From contig CAWJLS010000002.1 of assembly GCA_963843755.1 (NCBI GenBank), forward strand, positions 248,001-312,000: a stretch of 64,000 nucleotides of DNA, written 5' to 3'. The notes beneath the pieces are model-generated. The model ran no database searches and was not told where the DNA came from. It saw nothing but the letters and a program-made list of their open reading frames with translations. Both the position numbers and the translations under genes were made by a program. Source of the DNA: CAWJLS01 sp963843755 (GTDB lineage: Bacteria > Acidobacteriota > Thermoanaerobaculia > Multivoradales > DATKCC01). How positions within the stretch are numbered: the first letter of the stretch is position 1; the number at the start of each line of letters is the position of its first letter. Of this stretch, positions 56,259 through 64,000 are shown one piece after another.

Positions 56259-58028
56259 TCAGGCCGGCTGTGGCTCGGCTCGGGTCTGTGTGAGCATCTT
56301 CTGATAGGTGCTCGCATGTGCGGTGAGTGATTCATGGGTGCCACGTTCGACGATCTCGCCGTCGACGAGCACAATCATCTGGTCGGCGTGATGAACCGTG
56401 AGCTGACGGTGCGCGATGACGAAGGTCGTCCGGTCAGCCTTGAGACGATTGATCGCCTCCTGGATGAGCGCTTCGGATGGCGAGTCCACGGACGACGTCG
56501 CTTCGTCCAGGATCAGAATGGGTGCATTCTTGAGGAGCGCCCTCGCGATCGAAACGCGTTGTCGTTGGCCGCCGCTGAGACGGACTCCCCGCTCGCCGAC
56601 CTGTGTTTCGTAGCCGTCGGCGAGACCCTCGATGAACTCGTGAGCGTTGGCCGCTCGAGCGGCTGCCTCGACCTCCTCGTCCGTGGCGTCCAATCGACCG
56701 TACCGGATGTTCTCGCGCACCGTCGTGCCGAACAGGAAGACCTCCTGCGACACGATGGCCACCGAGTTCCTGAGTGAGCTCACCGTGTAATCGCGCACAT
56801 CACGACCGTTGATGAGGACCGCACCCTCCGTGACGTCGTAGAAGCGGGGGATCAGCTTCAACAAGGTCGACTTGCCTGCACCGCTGGGTCCCACCAACGC
56901 AATGGTCTCGCCGGGGTTGGCGCGCAAGGAGACGTTCCGGAGGACCCGAGCCCCAGTACGGTAACTGAATCCGACGTCTTCGAACACCACCGTTGCCGTT
57001 TCTGCATTGAAGGATGTGGCTCCGGGTCGCTCCTGCACCTCCGGTTCGATGTCGAGGATCTCGAAGACCCTTTGCGAGGCACCGGCCGCCTGGCTGAACC
57101 CGGAGTAGTGCTGAGCCAGGCCGGCGATGCTCTGGCTGATGTTCTGTGAATAGAGCAGGAACGCCACCAGTGCGCCGGCGGTCAATCTGCGGTCGACCAC
57201 CTCCAGGCCTCCGAACCAGAAGATTGCGATCGTCGACGACGAGGTCAAGAAGCTGACCAGGGCATTGAAGAAGGAGTCGACCCTTCTCGCCTCGATCGCT
57301 GCTCGGAGAAAGCGAGCCATCGATTCCCCGAAACGCTCGGTTTCGTGCAGTCCTCGAGCGAACGCCTTCGTGACCTGGATGGCGGCCAGCGACTCCTGTG
57401 CGACGGTCGTGGCGTGCGCCAGCTCATCCTGGATCCGAACTGACAGGCGTTGGAAAACCGGGCCGAAGAGCCTCGTGACGATCGTTGTCAGGGGGCCGAC
57501 CGCGAGGACGATCAGCCCGAGCCGCCAGTTCATCGCCATCATGATCGAAGCAGCTCCCACGAGCTGAAACAGGTTCATCACGAGGCTGACGATGGAGTTG
57601 GTGACGACGTTGCGGATTGTCGCTACGTCGTTTGTCAGGCGCGATAGGAGATTGCCCACGCGTTGATCGTCGTGAAACCCGAGGCTGAGGGTGTGAAAGT
57701 GCTCGAAGAGGCGCTCGCGGAGCTCGACGATGATCCGGTCGCCGGTGACCTGGAGGAGGAGTTGACCGAAGAAGGAGAGTAGAGAGCGCACCACGAAGAG
57801 CAGGAGCAGCCCGCCAGCGACCAGGTGGATGAGCGAGGGTTCCCCGCTCACCAGCATTTGGTCGAAGAGCTTCCGGACGCCGAGCGGGAGAATCAACTGG
57901 ACGCCGGTCGCGATCAGGATCAAGACCAAGCAGAGCGCGAGGCGACCGAAGTACGGGCGGGCGAGCGAGAAAATCCGGCGCAGTTGAGTCCAAAGGACGG
58001 GCGAGTCGGTGGTCGGGTGTCTCGTCAT
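56259..58028 (-). CDS. ABC exporter, fused membrane and ATPase domains
   Basis: 589 residues, MsbA/LmrA-like half transporter. Six membrane helices lie in residues 20-310 (for example YFGRLALCLVLILIATGVQL). The nucleotide-binding domain has Walker A GPSGAGKST, signature LSGGQRQRVS, Walker B ILILDEATSSVD and H-loop FVIAHRQLT. There is no N-terminal peptidase C39 domain, so leader removal from an exported lantipeptide needs another protease. It is convergent with lanKC, ends 31 bp from it and is the likely exporter or immunity pump; a multidrug role is also possible. Confidence 0.88.
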   Translation of the reverse strand: MTRHPTTDSPVLWTQLRRIFSLARPYFGRLALCLVLILIATGVQLILPLGVRKLFDQMLVSGEPSLIHLVAGGLLLLFVVRSLLSFFGQLLLQVTGDRIIVELRERLFEHFHTLSLGFHDDQRVGNLLSRLTNDVATIRNVVTNSIVSLVMNLFQLVGAASIMMAMNWRLGLIVLAVGPLTTIVTRLFGPVFQRLSVRIQDELAHATTVAQESLAAIQVTKAFARGLHETERFGESMARFLRAAIEARRVDSFFNALVSFLTSSSTIAIFWFGGLEVVDRRLTAGALVAFLLYSQNISQSIAGLAQHYSGFSQAAGASQRVFEILDIEPEVQERPGATSFNAETATVVFEDVGFSYRTGARVLRNVSLRANPGETIALVGPSGAGKSTLLKLIPRFYDVTEGAVLINGRDVRDYTVSSLRNSVAIVSQEVFLFGTTVRENIRYGRLDATDEEVEAAARAANAHEFIEGLADGYETQVGERGVRLSGGQRQRVSIARALLKNAPILILDEATSSVDSPSEALIQEAINRLKADRTTFVIAHRQLTVHHADQMIVLVDGEIVERGTHESLTAHASTYQKMLTQTRAEPQPA

Positions 58029-58133
58029 GTGAACGTCGACGTGCCAAGTATCGGCTGCGTGGGGCGGGGTGTTTGGTCTGTCAAGTAGAAAGAGCGAGTA
58101 TACAGGAGCTCGACATCAAGCCGCCCGTTCACG

Positions 58134-58362
58134 GGACCACGAAGCGATCCTCTTGGCCTCCGAGCGCCGCTTCCGGCCGATCATGATGACCGCGCTGACC
58201 ACCATCTGCGGCATGATCCCGCTGACCCTGGGCGGCGCCACCTCGATCGGCCTCCCCTACACCCTGATCGGCGACGCCCGGGAGACCGCCCTCCAGGCGA
58301 TCCGTACGGTGCGGAACCGGCGGCGGGCGCGGCGCGAGCCGGCCGACGTCCCGGGTGAATGA
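58134..58362 (+). pseudogene. Duplicated 3' end of the RND permease gene
   Basis: Closely matches the RND gene end at 49981-50256: HEAILLASERRFRPIMMTAL, TICGMIPLTLGGATSIGLPY and TLIGDARETALQAIRTVRNR. Relative to the intact gene, 26 codons are missing between two copies of CTCCTACAC, an in-frame slip deletion. It ends REPADVPGE, probably the original RND C-terminus. With the intact end it forms direct repeats bracketing the ADOP-lanthipeptide-exporter block. Confidence 0.85.
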
Positions 58363-58410
58363 TCCACCTTCCGGGGGAGCGGGCGGTTGCCGCCTTCGAC
58401 TTCGGCCTGC

Positions 58411-58752
58411 TCAGCGAAGATCTGGGAGGAGATGCTGTCCGAGGTGAGCCCGGACTCCGCTCAGATCCTCCTCGGACAGTCGTCCGGCCTTCCTGAGAAC
58501 GAGACGGTTGTCCAGGGTAAAGAGCTTCATGCGCACGATGCACGGGCTTGGCAGTCCCGCCGACCCGAGGTCCTCGATCGGTTGATCCCCGGGCCACGGC
58601 GTGTGCGTCTTGGTCGTGATCATTGCGAGGATCGTGTGACCCGACTGGTTGAACGTCCGGACGCTGAGCACGAGGGCCGGCCGGCGTTTGCTGCCTTCCC
58701 GCTCTGAGAACGGGAACGGCACGACGGCGACGTCGCCGACATCACAGATCAC
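58411..58752 (-). CDS. MazF/PemK-type toxin
   Basis: 113 residues from GTG 58752, overlapping the antitoxin end by 11 bp. VGDVAVVPFPFSEREGSKRR and PALVLSV form the SH3-like barrel start of MazF, with the conserved Arg in KRRPALVL, and LPSPCIVRMKLFTL with the C-terminal helix follow. It is a sequence-specific mRNA interferase by family. The Arg and Thr/Ser active-site residues appear present. Confidence 0.85.
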   Translation of the reverse strand: MICDVGDVAVVPFPFSEREGSKRRPALVLSVRTFNQSGHTILAMITTKTHTPWPGDQPIEDLGSAGLPSPCIVRMKLFTLDNRLVLRKAGRLSEEDLSGVRAHLGQHLLPDLR

Positions 58753-58969
58753 GAAAGGCCTCTTCGTCTTCCGGTGAGGCCCATTCGTCGAGAGTCTCTG
58801 TCAGCGCGGCATGGTACGCGATGTCGAACGGCTCGGCACGGCGGAGGACCGCACGATCGTCCTCGATCTCGTAGATCACCGTGTCTCCGGGCTCGAGACG
58901 AAGCTTCTTCCGGATCTCCACCGGAATCGTGACCTGGCCCTTGGATGAGAGTCTGCTCTGGTTCGGCAT
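58742..58969 (-). CDS. AbrB/MazE-type antitoxin
   Basis: 75 residues from ATG 58969 (GAGG upstream). SRLSSKGQVTIPVEIRKKL and GDTVIYEIEDDRAVLRR form the SpoVT-AbrB swapped-hairpin DNA-binding domain; the acidic tail DEWASPEDEEAFRDL would neutralise the toxin. The order antitoxin-toxin and the 11-bp overlap indicate a working module. Confidence 0.88.
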   Translation of the reverse strand: MPNQSRLSSKGQVTIPVEIRKKLRLEPGDTVIYEIEDDRAVLRRAEPFDIAYHAALTETLDEWASPEDEEAFRDL

Positions 58970-59173
58970 TCGAAATCCTCGACTGGAACGTAGCACTCTT
59001 TACTCTTTACCTCAAGGATGGCGCCTCGGCGTCTCCTGGGTCCGTCCCTTCCCGGGCACCCACGCGATGCACTCGATCTCGGTTCGCGCCCCGAGGGCGA
59101 GGCCGCTGGCGCCGAAGGCTGGTTTCGAACAGGGCGCAGGCATGGGGGGCCTCCCGGGGTCGGATTCTCCGCA

Positions 59174-59422
59174 GTATGGCCGCCGGCGGGGACGGGCGAC
59201 ATCGTGCGCCAGTGCCGGGAGCTGGGTATCCCACGGGTCTGGATGCACCGGGGGATCGGGCCCGGGAGCGTCAGCGAGGCGGCGGTGGAGGAGGGAGGGC
59301 GCGACGGGCTCACCGTGCTCGCCGGCGGCTGCCCGATGATGTTCGTCCAGCCGGATCCGTTCCACCGCTACCTGCGCTGGTTCCTCGGCGCCACCGGCAA
59401 GCTGCCGGCGCCGAGGGCGTAG
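59174..59422 (+). pseudogene. C-terminal fragment of a CoA-binding (YccU-like) protein
   Basis: From about 59174 the frame reads TGDIVRQCRELGIPRVWMHR, GSVSEAAVEEGGRDGLTVLA and GGCPMMFVQPDPFHRYLRWF, then stops at 59422. This is the C-terminal part of CoA_binding_2 proteins. The N-terminal nucleotide-binding half (normally 70-80 residues with GxSxxPxR) is absent, and no start or ribosome binding site is found, so it is a relic. The 59000-59170 stretch to its left has no supported gene; a minus-strand TEIECIAWVP might be the last strand of a RidA-like fragment. Confidence 0.6.
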
Positions 59423-59499
59423 GGCCTGAACCGGCCTCCGCCGAGAGGTTTGCCGGTGCGGCCACGCGGCATCCCCCGGCGGGGGCCGATCCGAACGAT

Positions 59500-60345
59500 C
59501 TACCGCTCGATCGGCTGCCCGATCAGGTTCCCGTACTCGGTCCAGCTCCCGTCGTAATTGCGCACGTCGTCGATCCCGAGCAGGTACTTGAGCACGAACC
59601 AGGTGTGGCTCGAGCGCTCGCCGATGCGGCAATAGGCGACGGTCGGGCGGCCCGGGTCGATGCCCTGGCCGTTCTGGTAGATGTGCTGGAGGTCGTCGGC
59701 GCTCTTGAAGGTGCCGTTCTCCCCCACGGCGCTCGACCAGGGGATGTTCTTCGCCCCCGGGATGTGGCCGCCGCGCTGGGCGGTCTCGCTCATGCCGGGC
59801 GGGGCGATCACCTTGCCGGTGAACTCGTCCGGGCTGCGCACGTCGACCAGGTTGTGGTCGCCCGCCTCGACGATCTTCAGGATGTCGGCGACCTTGGCCC
59901 GCAGCTCGGGGTGCTCGGCCCCGACCTGGTAGGTGGTCGGCGTGACCGTGGGGAGGTCGGCGGTCAGCTCCTTGTCGTCCTCGTTCAGCCACTTGACCCG
60001 GCCGCCGTCCATCAGCCGCACGTCCTCGTGGCCGTAGAGCTTGAGCAGCCAGAAGCCGTAGGCGGCGAACCAGTTGTTGTTGTCGCCGTAGACCACGATC
60101 GTGTCGTCGGGCGTGATGCCGGCCTCGCCGAGCAGGCGCTCGATCTCGCCCTTGGACGCGATGTCGCGCCGGACGGAGTCCTGGAGCTGGGTCTGCCAGT
60201 TGAAGCCGACCGCGCCGGGCACGTGGCCGGCGGCGTAGGCCTGGGTGTCGACGTCGATCTCGACCAGCTTGACGTTCGGGTCGTCCAGGTGCTGCTGGAC
60301 CCAGTCGGTCGAGACCAGGACTTCGGGGTGTGCGTACTCGCTCAT
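59500..60345 (-). CDS. Sulfurtransferase (tandem rhodanese)
   Basis: 281 residues with two rhodanese domains. The first (1-130) is inactive-type. The second has the active-site loop YCRIGERSSHTWFVLKYLLG, with the persulfide Cys in CRIGER as in thiosulfate sulfurtransferases of the CysA/SseA type. Conserved DVRSPDEFTGK and HIPGAKNIPW are present. It would move sulfane sulfur from thiosulfate. ATG 60345 overlaps the stop of the cysteine synthase gene (ATGA), so both are coupled and serve cysteine/sulfur metabolism under the same leader. Confidence 0.9.
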   Translation of the reverse strand: MSEYAHPEVLVSTDWVQQHLDDPNVKLVEIDVDTQAYAAGHVPGAVGFNWQTQLQDSVRRDIASKGEIERLLGEAGITPDDTIVVYGDNNNWFAAYGFWLLKLYGHEDVRLMDGGRVKWLNEDDKELTADLPTVTPTTYQVGAEHPELRAKVADILKIVEAGDHNLVDVRSPDEFTGKVIAPPGMSETAQRGGHIPGAKNIPWSSAVGENGTFKSADDLQHIYQNGQGIDPGRPTVAYCRIGERSSHTWFVLKYLLGIDDVRNYDGSWTEYGNLIGQPIER

Positions 60346-61421
60346 CGTTCTCCTCCGGGGTTCGTGGGGGTGGCCTGTGGGGCCTGGTTGGTCTGGTAGG
60401 CCGGTTCGGCCTGGCTCTGGTTGGGGGGTGTGGTGCCCTCGGCGAGGGCGGGGATGTGCTTGATCAGGTTGGACGTGTACTTGAAGACGTTGTCGGGGAA
60501 GAGCAGGACGCCCAGGCCGGTGCCGCCTCGCTCGACCACCCGGCGGGCGCCCTCGTGGATCAGCCCGGCGCTCGGGCCGGCGAGCAGCCCTTCGGTGCGG
60601 GCCAGCTCGACCGCCCGGGTGTAGGCGATCTCGTAGTCGATCTCGTGGATCTCGTCGATCAGCGACGGGTCGAACAGCTTCGAGACCTCGAGCTGGCGGA
60701 CGTTGCGCAGGCCGGGCACGTCGTGGCCCTCGGTCGGCTGGACGGCGTGGATCCGGATCTCCGGGTTCTTCTCCTTGAGGAAGCGCCCGAGGCCGGTCAC
60801 CGTGCCGCAGGTGCCGAGGGAGAGGAAGACGTGGGTGACCCGGCCGCCGGTCTGGCGCCAGATCTCCGGCCCGGTGGTCTCCACGTGCGCCCGGACGTTG
60901 GCCTCGTTCTCGTACTGGTTGGGCATGGTCCAGCGGTCCCGCTGGGCCTTGGCGTAGGTCTTGGCCAGGTTGATCGAGCCGTCGCCCATGCCCGGCGACG
61001 GGCAGAGGTCGTCGTTGACCACCTCGAGCTCGGCGCCGGCGAACTTGAGCAGCACCTTCTTCTCGAGCGGCACCTTGTTCGGCACCACGGCGAGCATCGG
61101 GTAGCCGCGGGCGCTCGCCAGGGTCGCCAGGCTGATGCCGGTGTTGCCGGAGGTCGGCTCGACGATGCCGCGCGGCCGGGGGCCGTTCGCTCCGTTCGAT
61201 CGGGGGGGAGTGAGCTCACCCCGCTCTTCGAGGTCGCGCAGCAGGAAGGAGGCCGCCCGGTCCTTCACTGAGCCGAACGGGTTCATCCATTCCAGCTTGG
61301 CAAACAGGGGAAAGGTTTCGGGCGCCGGGCTCAGCCGGTTGAGCCGCACCATCGGCGAGGGGTTCTCCTCGCTGGGCAGGAGCTCCGTGATGTCGTCGTA
61401 TACGCGGGTTCGGTGATCCAT
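60342..61421 (-). CDS. cysK: PLP-dependent cysteine synthase family protein
   Basis: 359 residues from ATG 61421 (GAGG upstream). Features of O-acetylserine sulfhydrylase-type enzymes: FAKLEWMNPFGSVKDRAA (the Lys binds PLP), EPTSGNTGIS, MPNQYENEANVRAH, and the phosphate-binding loop SLGTCGTVTGLGRFL. The C-terminus has an extra 35-residue tail rich in Asn, Gln, Pro and Thr. It should replace the beta-substituent of an activated serine with sulfide or thiosulfate to give cysteine. First gene of an operon with a rhodanese; a polycysteine leader and hairpin lie upstream. Confidence 0.85.
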   Translation of the reverse strand: MDHRTRVYDDITELLPSEENPSPMVRLNRLSPAPETFPLFAKLEWMNPFGSVKDRAASFLLRDLEERGELTPPRSNGANGPRPRGIVEPTSGNTGISLATLASARGYPMLAVVPNKVPLEKKVLLKFAGAELEVVNDDLCPSPGMGDGSINLAKTYAKAQRDRWTMPNQYENEANVRAHVETTGPEIWRQTGGRVTHVFLSLGTCGTVTGLGRFLKEKNPEIRIHAVQPTEGHDVPGLRNVRQLEVSKLFDPSLIDEIHEIDYEIAYTRAVELARTEGLLAGPSAGLIHEGARRVVERGGTGLGVLLFPDNVFKYTSNLIKHIPALAEGTTPPNQSQAEPAYQTNQAPQATPTNPGGER

Positions 61422-61540
61422 GGTCCATTCCTCGTCCGGGCCCGTCGGTGGGCCCATTCATTGCCGAGACACACTCCATGCGCCCTGCCGGACCGGCGGG
61501 AGGACTCGGGAGCGGACGGTGTCGAGGAAGGACTGTGAGA

Positions 61541-61565
61541 CCCGCTCCGGAGGCTCCGGTGCGGG
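61541..61565 (-). promoter_or_regulatory. Attenuator-like hairpin between the Cys leader and cysK
   Basis: On the transcript CCCGC-A-CCGGA-GCC-TCCGG-A-GCGGG folds into a 10-bp stem with one A.A mismatch and a three-base loop. It begins 22 bases after the leader peptide's stop, a distance at which ribosome stalling on Cys codons could affect its folding. No T-run follows, so it may act on translation or Rho access. Confidence 0.5.
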
Positions 61566-61586
61566 TGCTGCGGAAGGGCGCCGGCG

Positions 61587-61688
61587 TTACGCGGCGATCA
61601 CGGGTTCCCGCACGGAGACCGTGGACGTGCGACAGATACAGGCGCAGGCCTCGGCGGGGTTCGCGTGACGTGGCGTCGTGCCGAACAT
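61587..61688 (-). CDS. Short polycysteine leader peptide of the cysteine operon
   Basis: 33 residues from ATG 61688: MFGTTPRHANPAEACACICR and a tail ending VIAA. Cys-x-Cys-x-Cys falls at residues 15, 17 and 19. The ATG lies 10 bases from the -10 box, so the transcript would start within about three bases of it, i.e. leaderless or nearly so. In mycobacteria, leaderless short ORFs rich in Cys act as cysteine-responsive attenuators of operons that include rhodanese genes; the same layout precedes cysK and a rhodanese here. By analogy, Cys shortage would stall the ribosome at the Cys codons and raise operon expression. Confidence 0.7.
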   Translation of the reverse strand: MFGTTPRHANPAEACACICRTSTVSVREPVIAA

Positions 61689-61697
61689 GGGACGATA

Positions 61698-61726
61698 CTT
61701 ATAGACGGATTTCTTTGGACTGTCAA
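61698..61726 (-). promoter_or_regulatory. Consensus sigma-70 promoter of the cysteine operon
   Basis: On the minus strand TTGACA (61726-61721), a 17-bp spacer, and TATAAG (61703-61698). Spacing and both hexamers are near consensus. Transcription should start around 61691, directly before the leader peptide's ATG. Confidence 0.75.
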
Positions 61727-61856
61727 GCGCGGGTCCCTGCGCGGCGGTCGCGGCGTTCGCCCACCCGGCGAGGTATTGTAGAGAGCGACGGGACCCCGTA
61801 GCGTGGCGCCGAGGTCGGTTTCGCGCCTCGTGGATCAACGATCAGGAGAGCGTGAC

Positions 61857-62126
61857 ATGAAAGAGATCCGCAACACGACCCACAAGCCGATTCGTGTTCC
61901 TCTGCCCCAGGGGAAGACCCTCCACCTCGGTCCGTTGAAGGAGGGCCAGGTGACTGTCGCCACGCTGGATCACCCGCCGTTCAAGGCGATGGTCGAGTCG
62001 GGAGACCTCGAGGTGCTCGGCGACGGCCAGGTCGACACCCCGCATCCGTTCAAGGAGGAGAAGGCGTCCGGGACGGGCGGCCAGGGCCACGCCACGACGG
62101 CGGTCCACCCGTCCGGCGACCGCTGA
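61857..62126 (+). CDS. Small hypothetical protein
   Basis: 89 residues from ATG 61857 (AGGAG upstream). The first half (MKEIRNTTHKPIRVPLPQGK, LHLGPLKEGQVTV) looks like a small beta-barrel; the C-terminal half is charged and disordered (EEKASGTGGQGHATTAVHP). The pattern recalls short beta-rich proteins of phage-like or scaffold roles, but no family is recognised and no phage genes are near. It is divergent from the cysteine operon and 78 bp before the TolC gene. Confidence 0.6.
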   Translation: MKEIRNTTHKPIRVPLPQGKTLHLGPLKEGQVTVATLDHPPFKAMVESGDLEVLGDGQVDTPHPFKEEKASGTGGQGHATTAVHPSGDR

Positions 62127-62203
62127 CGCTCGCTTTCCCGCGCCCATCCGCCGGGACGATCGCTCCGCCTTGACGGAGGAGCGCGGGGAGTAGACTCGGT
62201 GGA

Positions 62204-63664
62204 ATGAGACCGAGGCGTCTGCGCGGCGGTACCGCCCTGGTGCTCCTGCTGGCTACCGCCGGCTGTGCCGGTCCGCCGGCGGAGCCGCTGACGGCGGCCT
62301 CGGTCGACGCCGCCCTCGCGCCGCCCGATCTGACCCAGATCCGGGCCCCGATCCGGGCCCAGATCCGCGTGCGCGCGCCGGTCGCCGTCCATCCGCTGCT
62401 CCCGCCCATTCCGTTCGACGAGCGCGACGGTCTGTCCGCCGACGAGGCGGCGATCGTCGCCGTGGTCGCCAACCCGGCGCTACGGGCGGCGCGCGACCGG
62501 CGGGGGATCGCGGCGGCCGAGCTGCTACGAGCCGGAATCCTGCCGAACCCTGAGCTTTCGGCCTCCGTCGGATGGCCGGTGGGCTCGGGAACCGGCGACA
62601 CGATCACCGGCTTCGATCTCGGGCTCGACTGGAACCTCTCCGCGCTGATCGCCCGTGGCGCGCGTCTCGACGCCGCCCGGGAGCACGCCCACGCGGTCGA
62701 CCTCGACGTCGCCTGGCAGGAGTGGCAGGTGGCCGAAGGGGCGAAGCTCCACCTCCAGCGGCTGGCCCTGGCCGAACGCCGGCTGGAAGCGGCGCGACAG
62801 GCCGCGTCCGCGGCCCGGGAGACGGTCGAGGCGACCCGCCGCGCGGTGGCCCTGGGAGTGCGGACCGGTCCGGACCTGGACGCCGCCCGCCTCGCCCTCG
62901 ACGCGGCGCGGTCGCGAGTGGCCGAGGAGCACACGGCCCGGGTGCGGGAGCGTATCGCCCTCGATCGGGCGCTCGGCCTGCCGGCGGCACTGGACGAGGA
63001 GCATCCGGTCGAGGTCGAGAGAGGCTTCGACGCGCGCCTCACGGTGCTCCGCTCCCGCCCTCTGCCGCCGGTGGACGACCTGGTCTCGGAACTGGCCGAC
63101 CGGCGCCTCGACCTGGCGGCTCTGCGCGCCGGCTACGCCAGCCAGGACGCGACCCAGCGGGCGGCCGTCCGCTCCCGCTTTCCGAGGATCGGGATCGGTC
63201 TCGACGCCGGGCGCGACCCGGAGGGGGTCGAGACCGCCGGCGGCGGGGTGCGGATCGAGCTGCCGCTGTTCGACCGCAACCAGGGGGCGATCGCCGTCGC
63301 CCGGGCGACCCGCCAGGAGCTGTTCGACGACTACGCGGCGCGCCTGGCCGATGCCCGCGCCGAGGTGGTGCGGATCGTCGCGGAGATCGACGGGGTTCGC
63401 CGGCGCCTGGCGGTCGCCGAGACGAGCGGGGCGGTGCAGGCCCGGCGGGCGCGTCTGGCCCATCGCGCGGCGACCCGGGGGACGGCGGACCGGTTCGACG
63501 CCCTGGGCGCCACGGCCGAGCGCGCGGCCGGCCGGCTGGCGCGCCTCGACCTCGACGGGCGGTTGGCCGACCTGGCGGTGGCGCTCGAGATCGCGTCCGG
63601 CCGCGTGCTGTTCAGTGAGGTCGCCGCGCCCGGCGAGGCCGCGGCACCGGAGGCGGCGCGATGA
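62204..63664 (+). CDS. TolC/outer-membrane efflux lipoprotein
   Basis: 486 residues with a lipoprotein signal (LVLLLATAGCAG). Long amphipathic helices in two similar halves are the outer membrane efflux protein pattern: AIVAVVANPALRAARDRRGI, AAELLRAGILPNPELSASVG, ETVEATRRAVALGVRTGPDL, then VRIELPLFDRNQGAIAVARA and ARAEVVRIVAEIDGVRRRLA. It should form a trimeric channel linking an RND or similar pump to the outside. The stop overlaps the ATG of an MFP adaptor (ATGA), so a second efflux operon begins here. Confidence 0.88.
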   Translation: MRPRRLRGGTALVLLLATAGCAGPPAEPLTAASVDAALAPPDLTQIRAPIRAQIRVRAPVAVHPLLPPIPFDERDGLSADEAAIVAVVANPALRAARDRRGIAAAELLRAGILPNPELSASVGWPVGSGTGDTITGFDLGLDWNLSALIARGARLDAAREHAHAVDLDVAWQEWQVAEGAKLHLQRLALAERRLEAARQAASAARETVEATRRAVALGVRTGPDLDAARLALDAARSRVAEEHTARVRERIALDRALGLPAALDEEHPVEVERGFDARLTVLRSRPLPPVDDLVSELADRRLDLAALRAGYASQDATQRAAVRSRFPRIGIGLDAGRDPEGVETAGGGVRIELPLFDRNQGAIAVARATRQELFDDYAARLADARAEVVRIVAEIDGVRRRLAVAETSGAVQARRARLAHRAATRGTADRFDALGATAERAAGRLARLDLDGRLADLAVALEIASGRVLFSEVAAPGEAAAPEAAR

Positions 63665-64000
63665 GCCGGGCGGCCCGGCGGCGGCGGGCGCTGGCCGGGG
63701 CGCTGATGGGCGTCCTGGCGCCGGTCCTCCTGCTGGCCGGCTGCTCCGGAGCGGAGCCGGCTGACGGCGCTCGCTCCGGACGGGGCACGGCCCAGGCACG
63801 ACCGGCTCCCCTGCCCACCGTCCGCGCCGAGCGCCGCGACTTCGCGGAGACGCTGCCCTGGTTCGGCACCGCCGTCAGCCGGCAGGCGGTCACCGTGGTC
63901 GCCCTCCAGGCGGGCCGGATCGTGGCGGTGGAGGCGGACGACGGTGCCGCGGTGCACCGGGGCGACCTCCTCTTCCGCCTCGGCGGGCCGGCGGCGGCGC
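63661..64000 (+). CDS. RND periplasmic adaptor lipoprotein, 5' part (runs off window)
   Basis: The frame from ATG 63661 is open to the window end. A lipoprotein signal (LMGVLAPVLLLAGCSG) is followed by a short linker and the first barrel-sandwich strand set (TLPWFGTAVSRQAVTVVALQ and AGRIVAVEADDGAAVHRGDL), matching MFP/HlyD adaptors. The pump would be encoded beyond the window. Coupled to the TolC-type gene by an ATGA overlap. Confidence 0.8.
   Translation, partial: MSRAARRRRALAGALMGVLAPVLLLAGCSGAEPADGARSGRGTAQARPAPLPTVRAERRDFAETLPWFGTAVSRQAVTVVALQAGRIVAVEADDGAAVHRGDLLFRLGGPAAA

Noticed and set aside
59043..59120. Possible RidA-family C-terminal fragment on the minus strand (TEIECIAWVP)
   Set aside because: Only about ten residues are suggestive; too short to separate from chance.

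Overview
The window looks like the chromosome of a high-GC, Gram-negative-type bacterium, most likely an Acidobacteriota member (perhaps Thermoanaerobaculia-like). This is inferred from an ADOP-type duplicated orphan permease, lipoprotein efflux parts, IPTL-CTERM sorting, a Tricorn-family protease, O-GlcNAc-transferase-like TPR proteins and many toxin-antitoxin remnants. No rRNA, tRNA or CRISPR array was recognised. Genes run on both strands, and many pairs overlap through ATGA/GTGA/TTGA junctions.

Left part (1-10.96 kb): the end of a RiPP-type operon (a C-terminal fragment with a DxDYF motif, a GT9 glycosyltransferase and an rSAM_ocin_1-type B12 radical SAM enzyme). It is followed by a very large surface repeat protein with an IPTL-CTERM signal and an arylsulfotransferase-like lipoprotein.

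Decayed accessory zone (11-30 kb): small housekeeping-like genes are mixed with broken ones. These include an AHSA1 gene with its core deleted, a gene with an in-frame TGA, a CPXCG gene fused to a 5'-truncated istB ahead of IS21-like terminal repeats, a complete IS66 element between two truncated genes, and at least six toxin-antitoxin loci, several of them chimeric or reduced to stubs. A 341-bp indel-free duplication sits at 24815 and 27871. An S8 peptidase / small prodomain-like protein / SGNH hydrolase operon lies within this zone.

Middle (30-50 kb): a Tricorn protease gene with three frame breaks, a TIGR03032 protein, a double beta-propeller VCBS protein, an OGT-like TPR glycosyltransferase, a LuxR/DUF4199 pair with two 16-bp palindromes, and an efflux operon (MFP adaptor, a broken RND pump, an intact RND pump).

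Right part (50-64 kb): an ADOP permease, then a compact class III lanthipeptide locus: consensus promoter, 49-aa precursor with two Ser-x2-Ser-x3-Cys motifs, intercistronic hairpin, LanKC synthetase and a convergent ABC exporter. This block is bracketed by direct repeats of the RND 3' end. After it come a MazEF-type pair, a CoA-binding fragment, and a cysteine synthase-sulfurtransferase operon. That operon is preceded by a consensus promoter, a leaderless short ORF with Cys-x-Cys-x-Cys and a strong hairpin, which I read as a cysteine attenuator. The window ends in a TolC-type lipoprotein and the start of an MFP adaptor.

The strongest candidates for novelty are the labyrinthopeptin-like lanthipeptide locus and the polycysteine leader of the cysteine operon.
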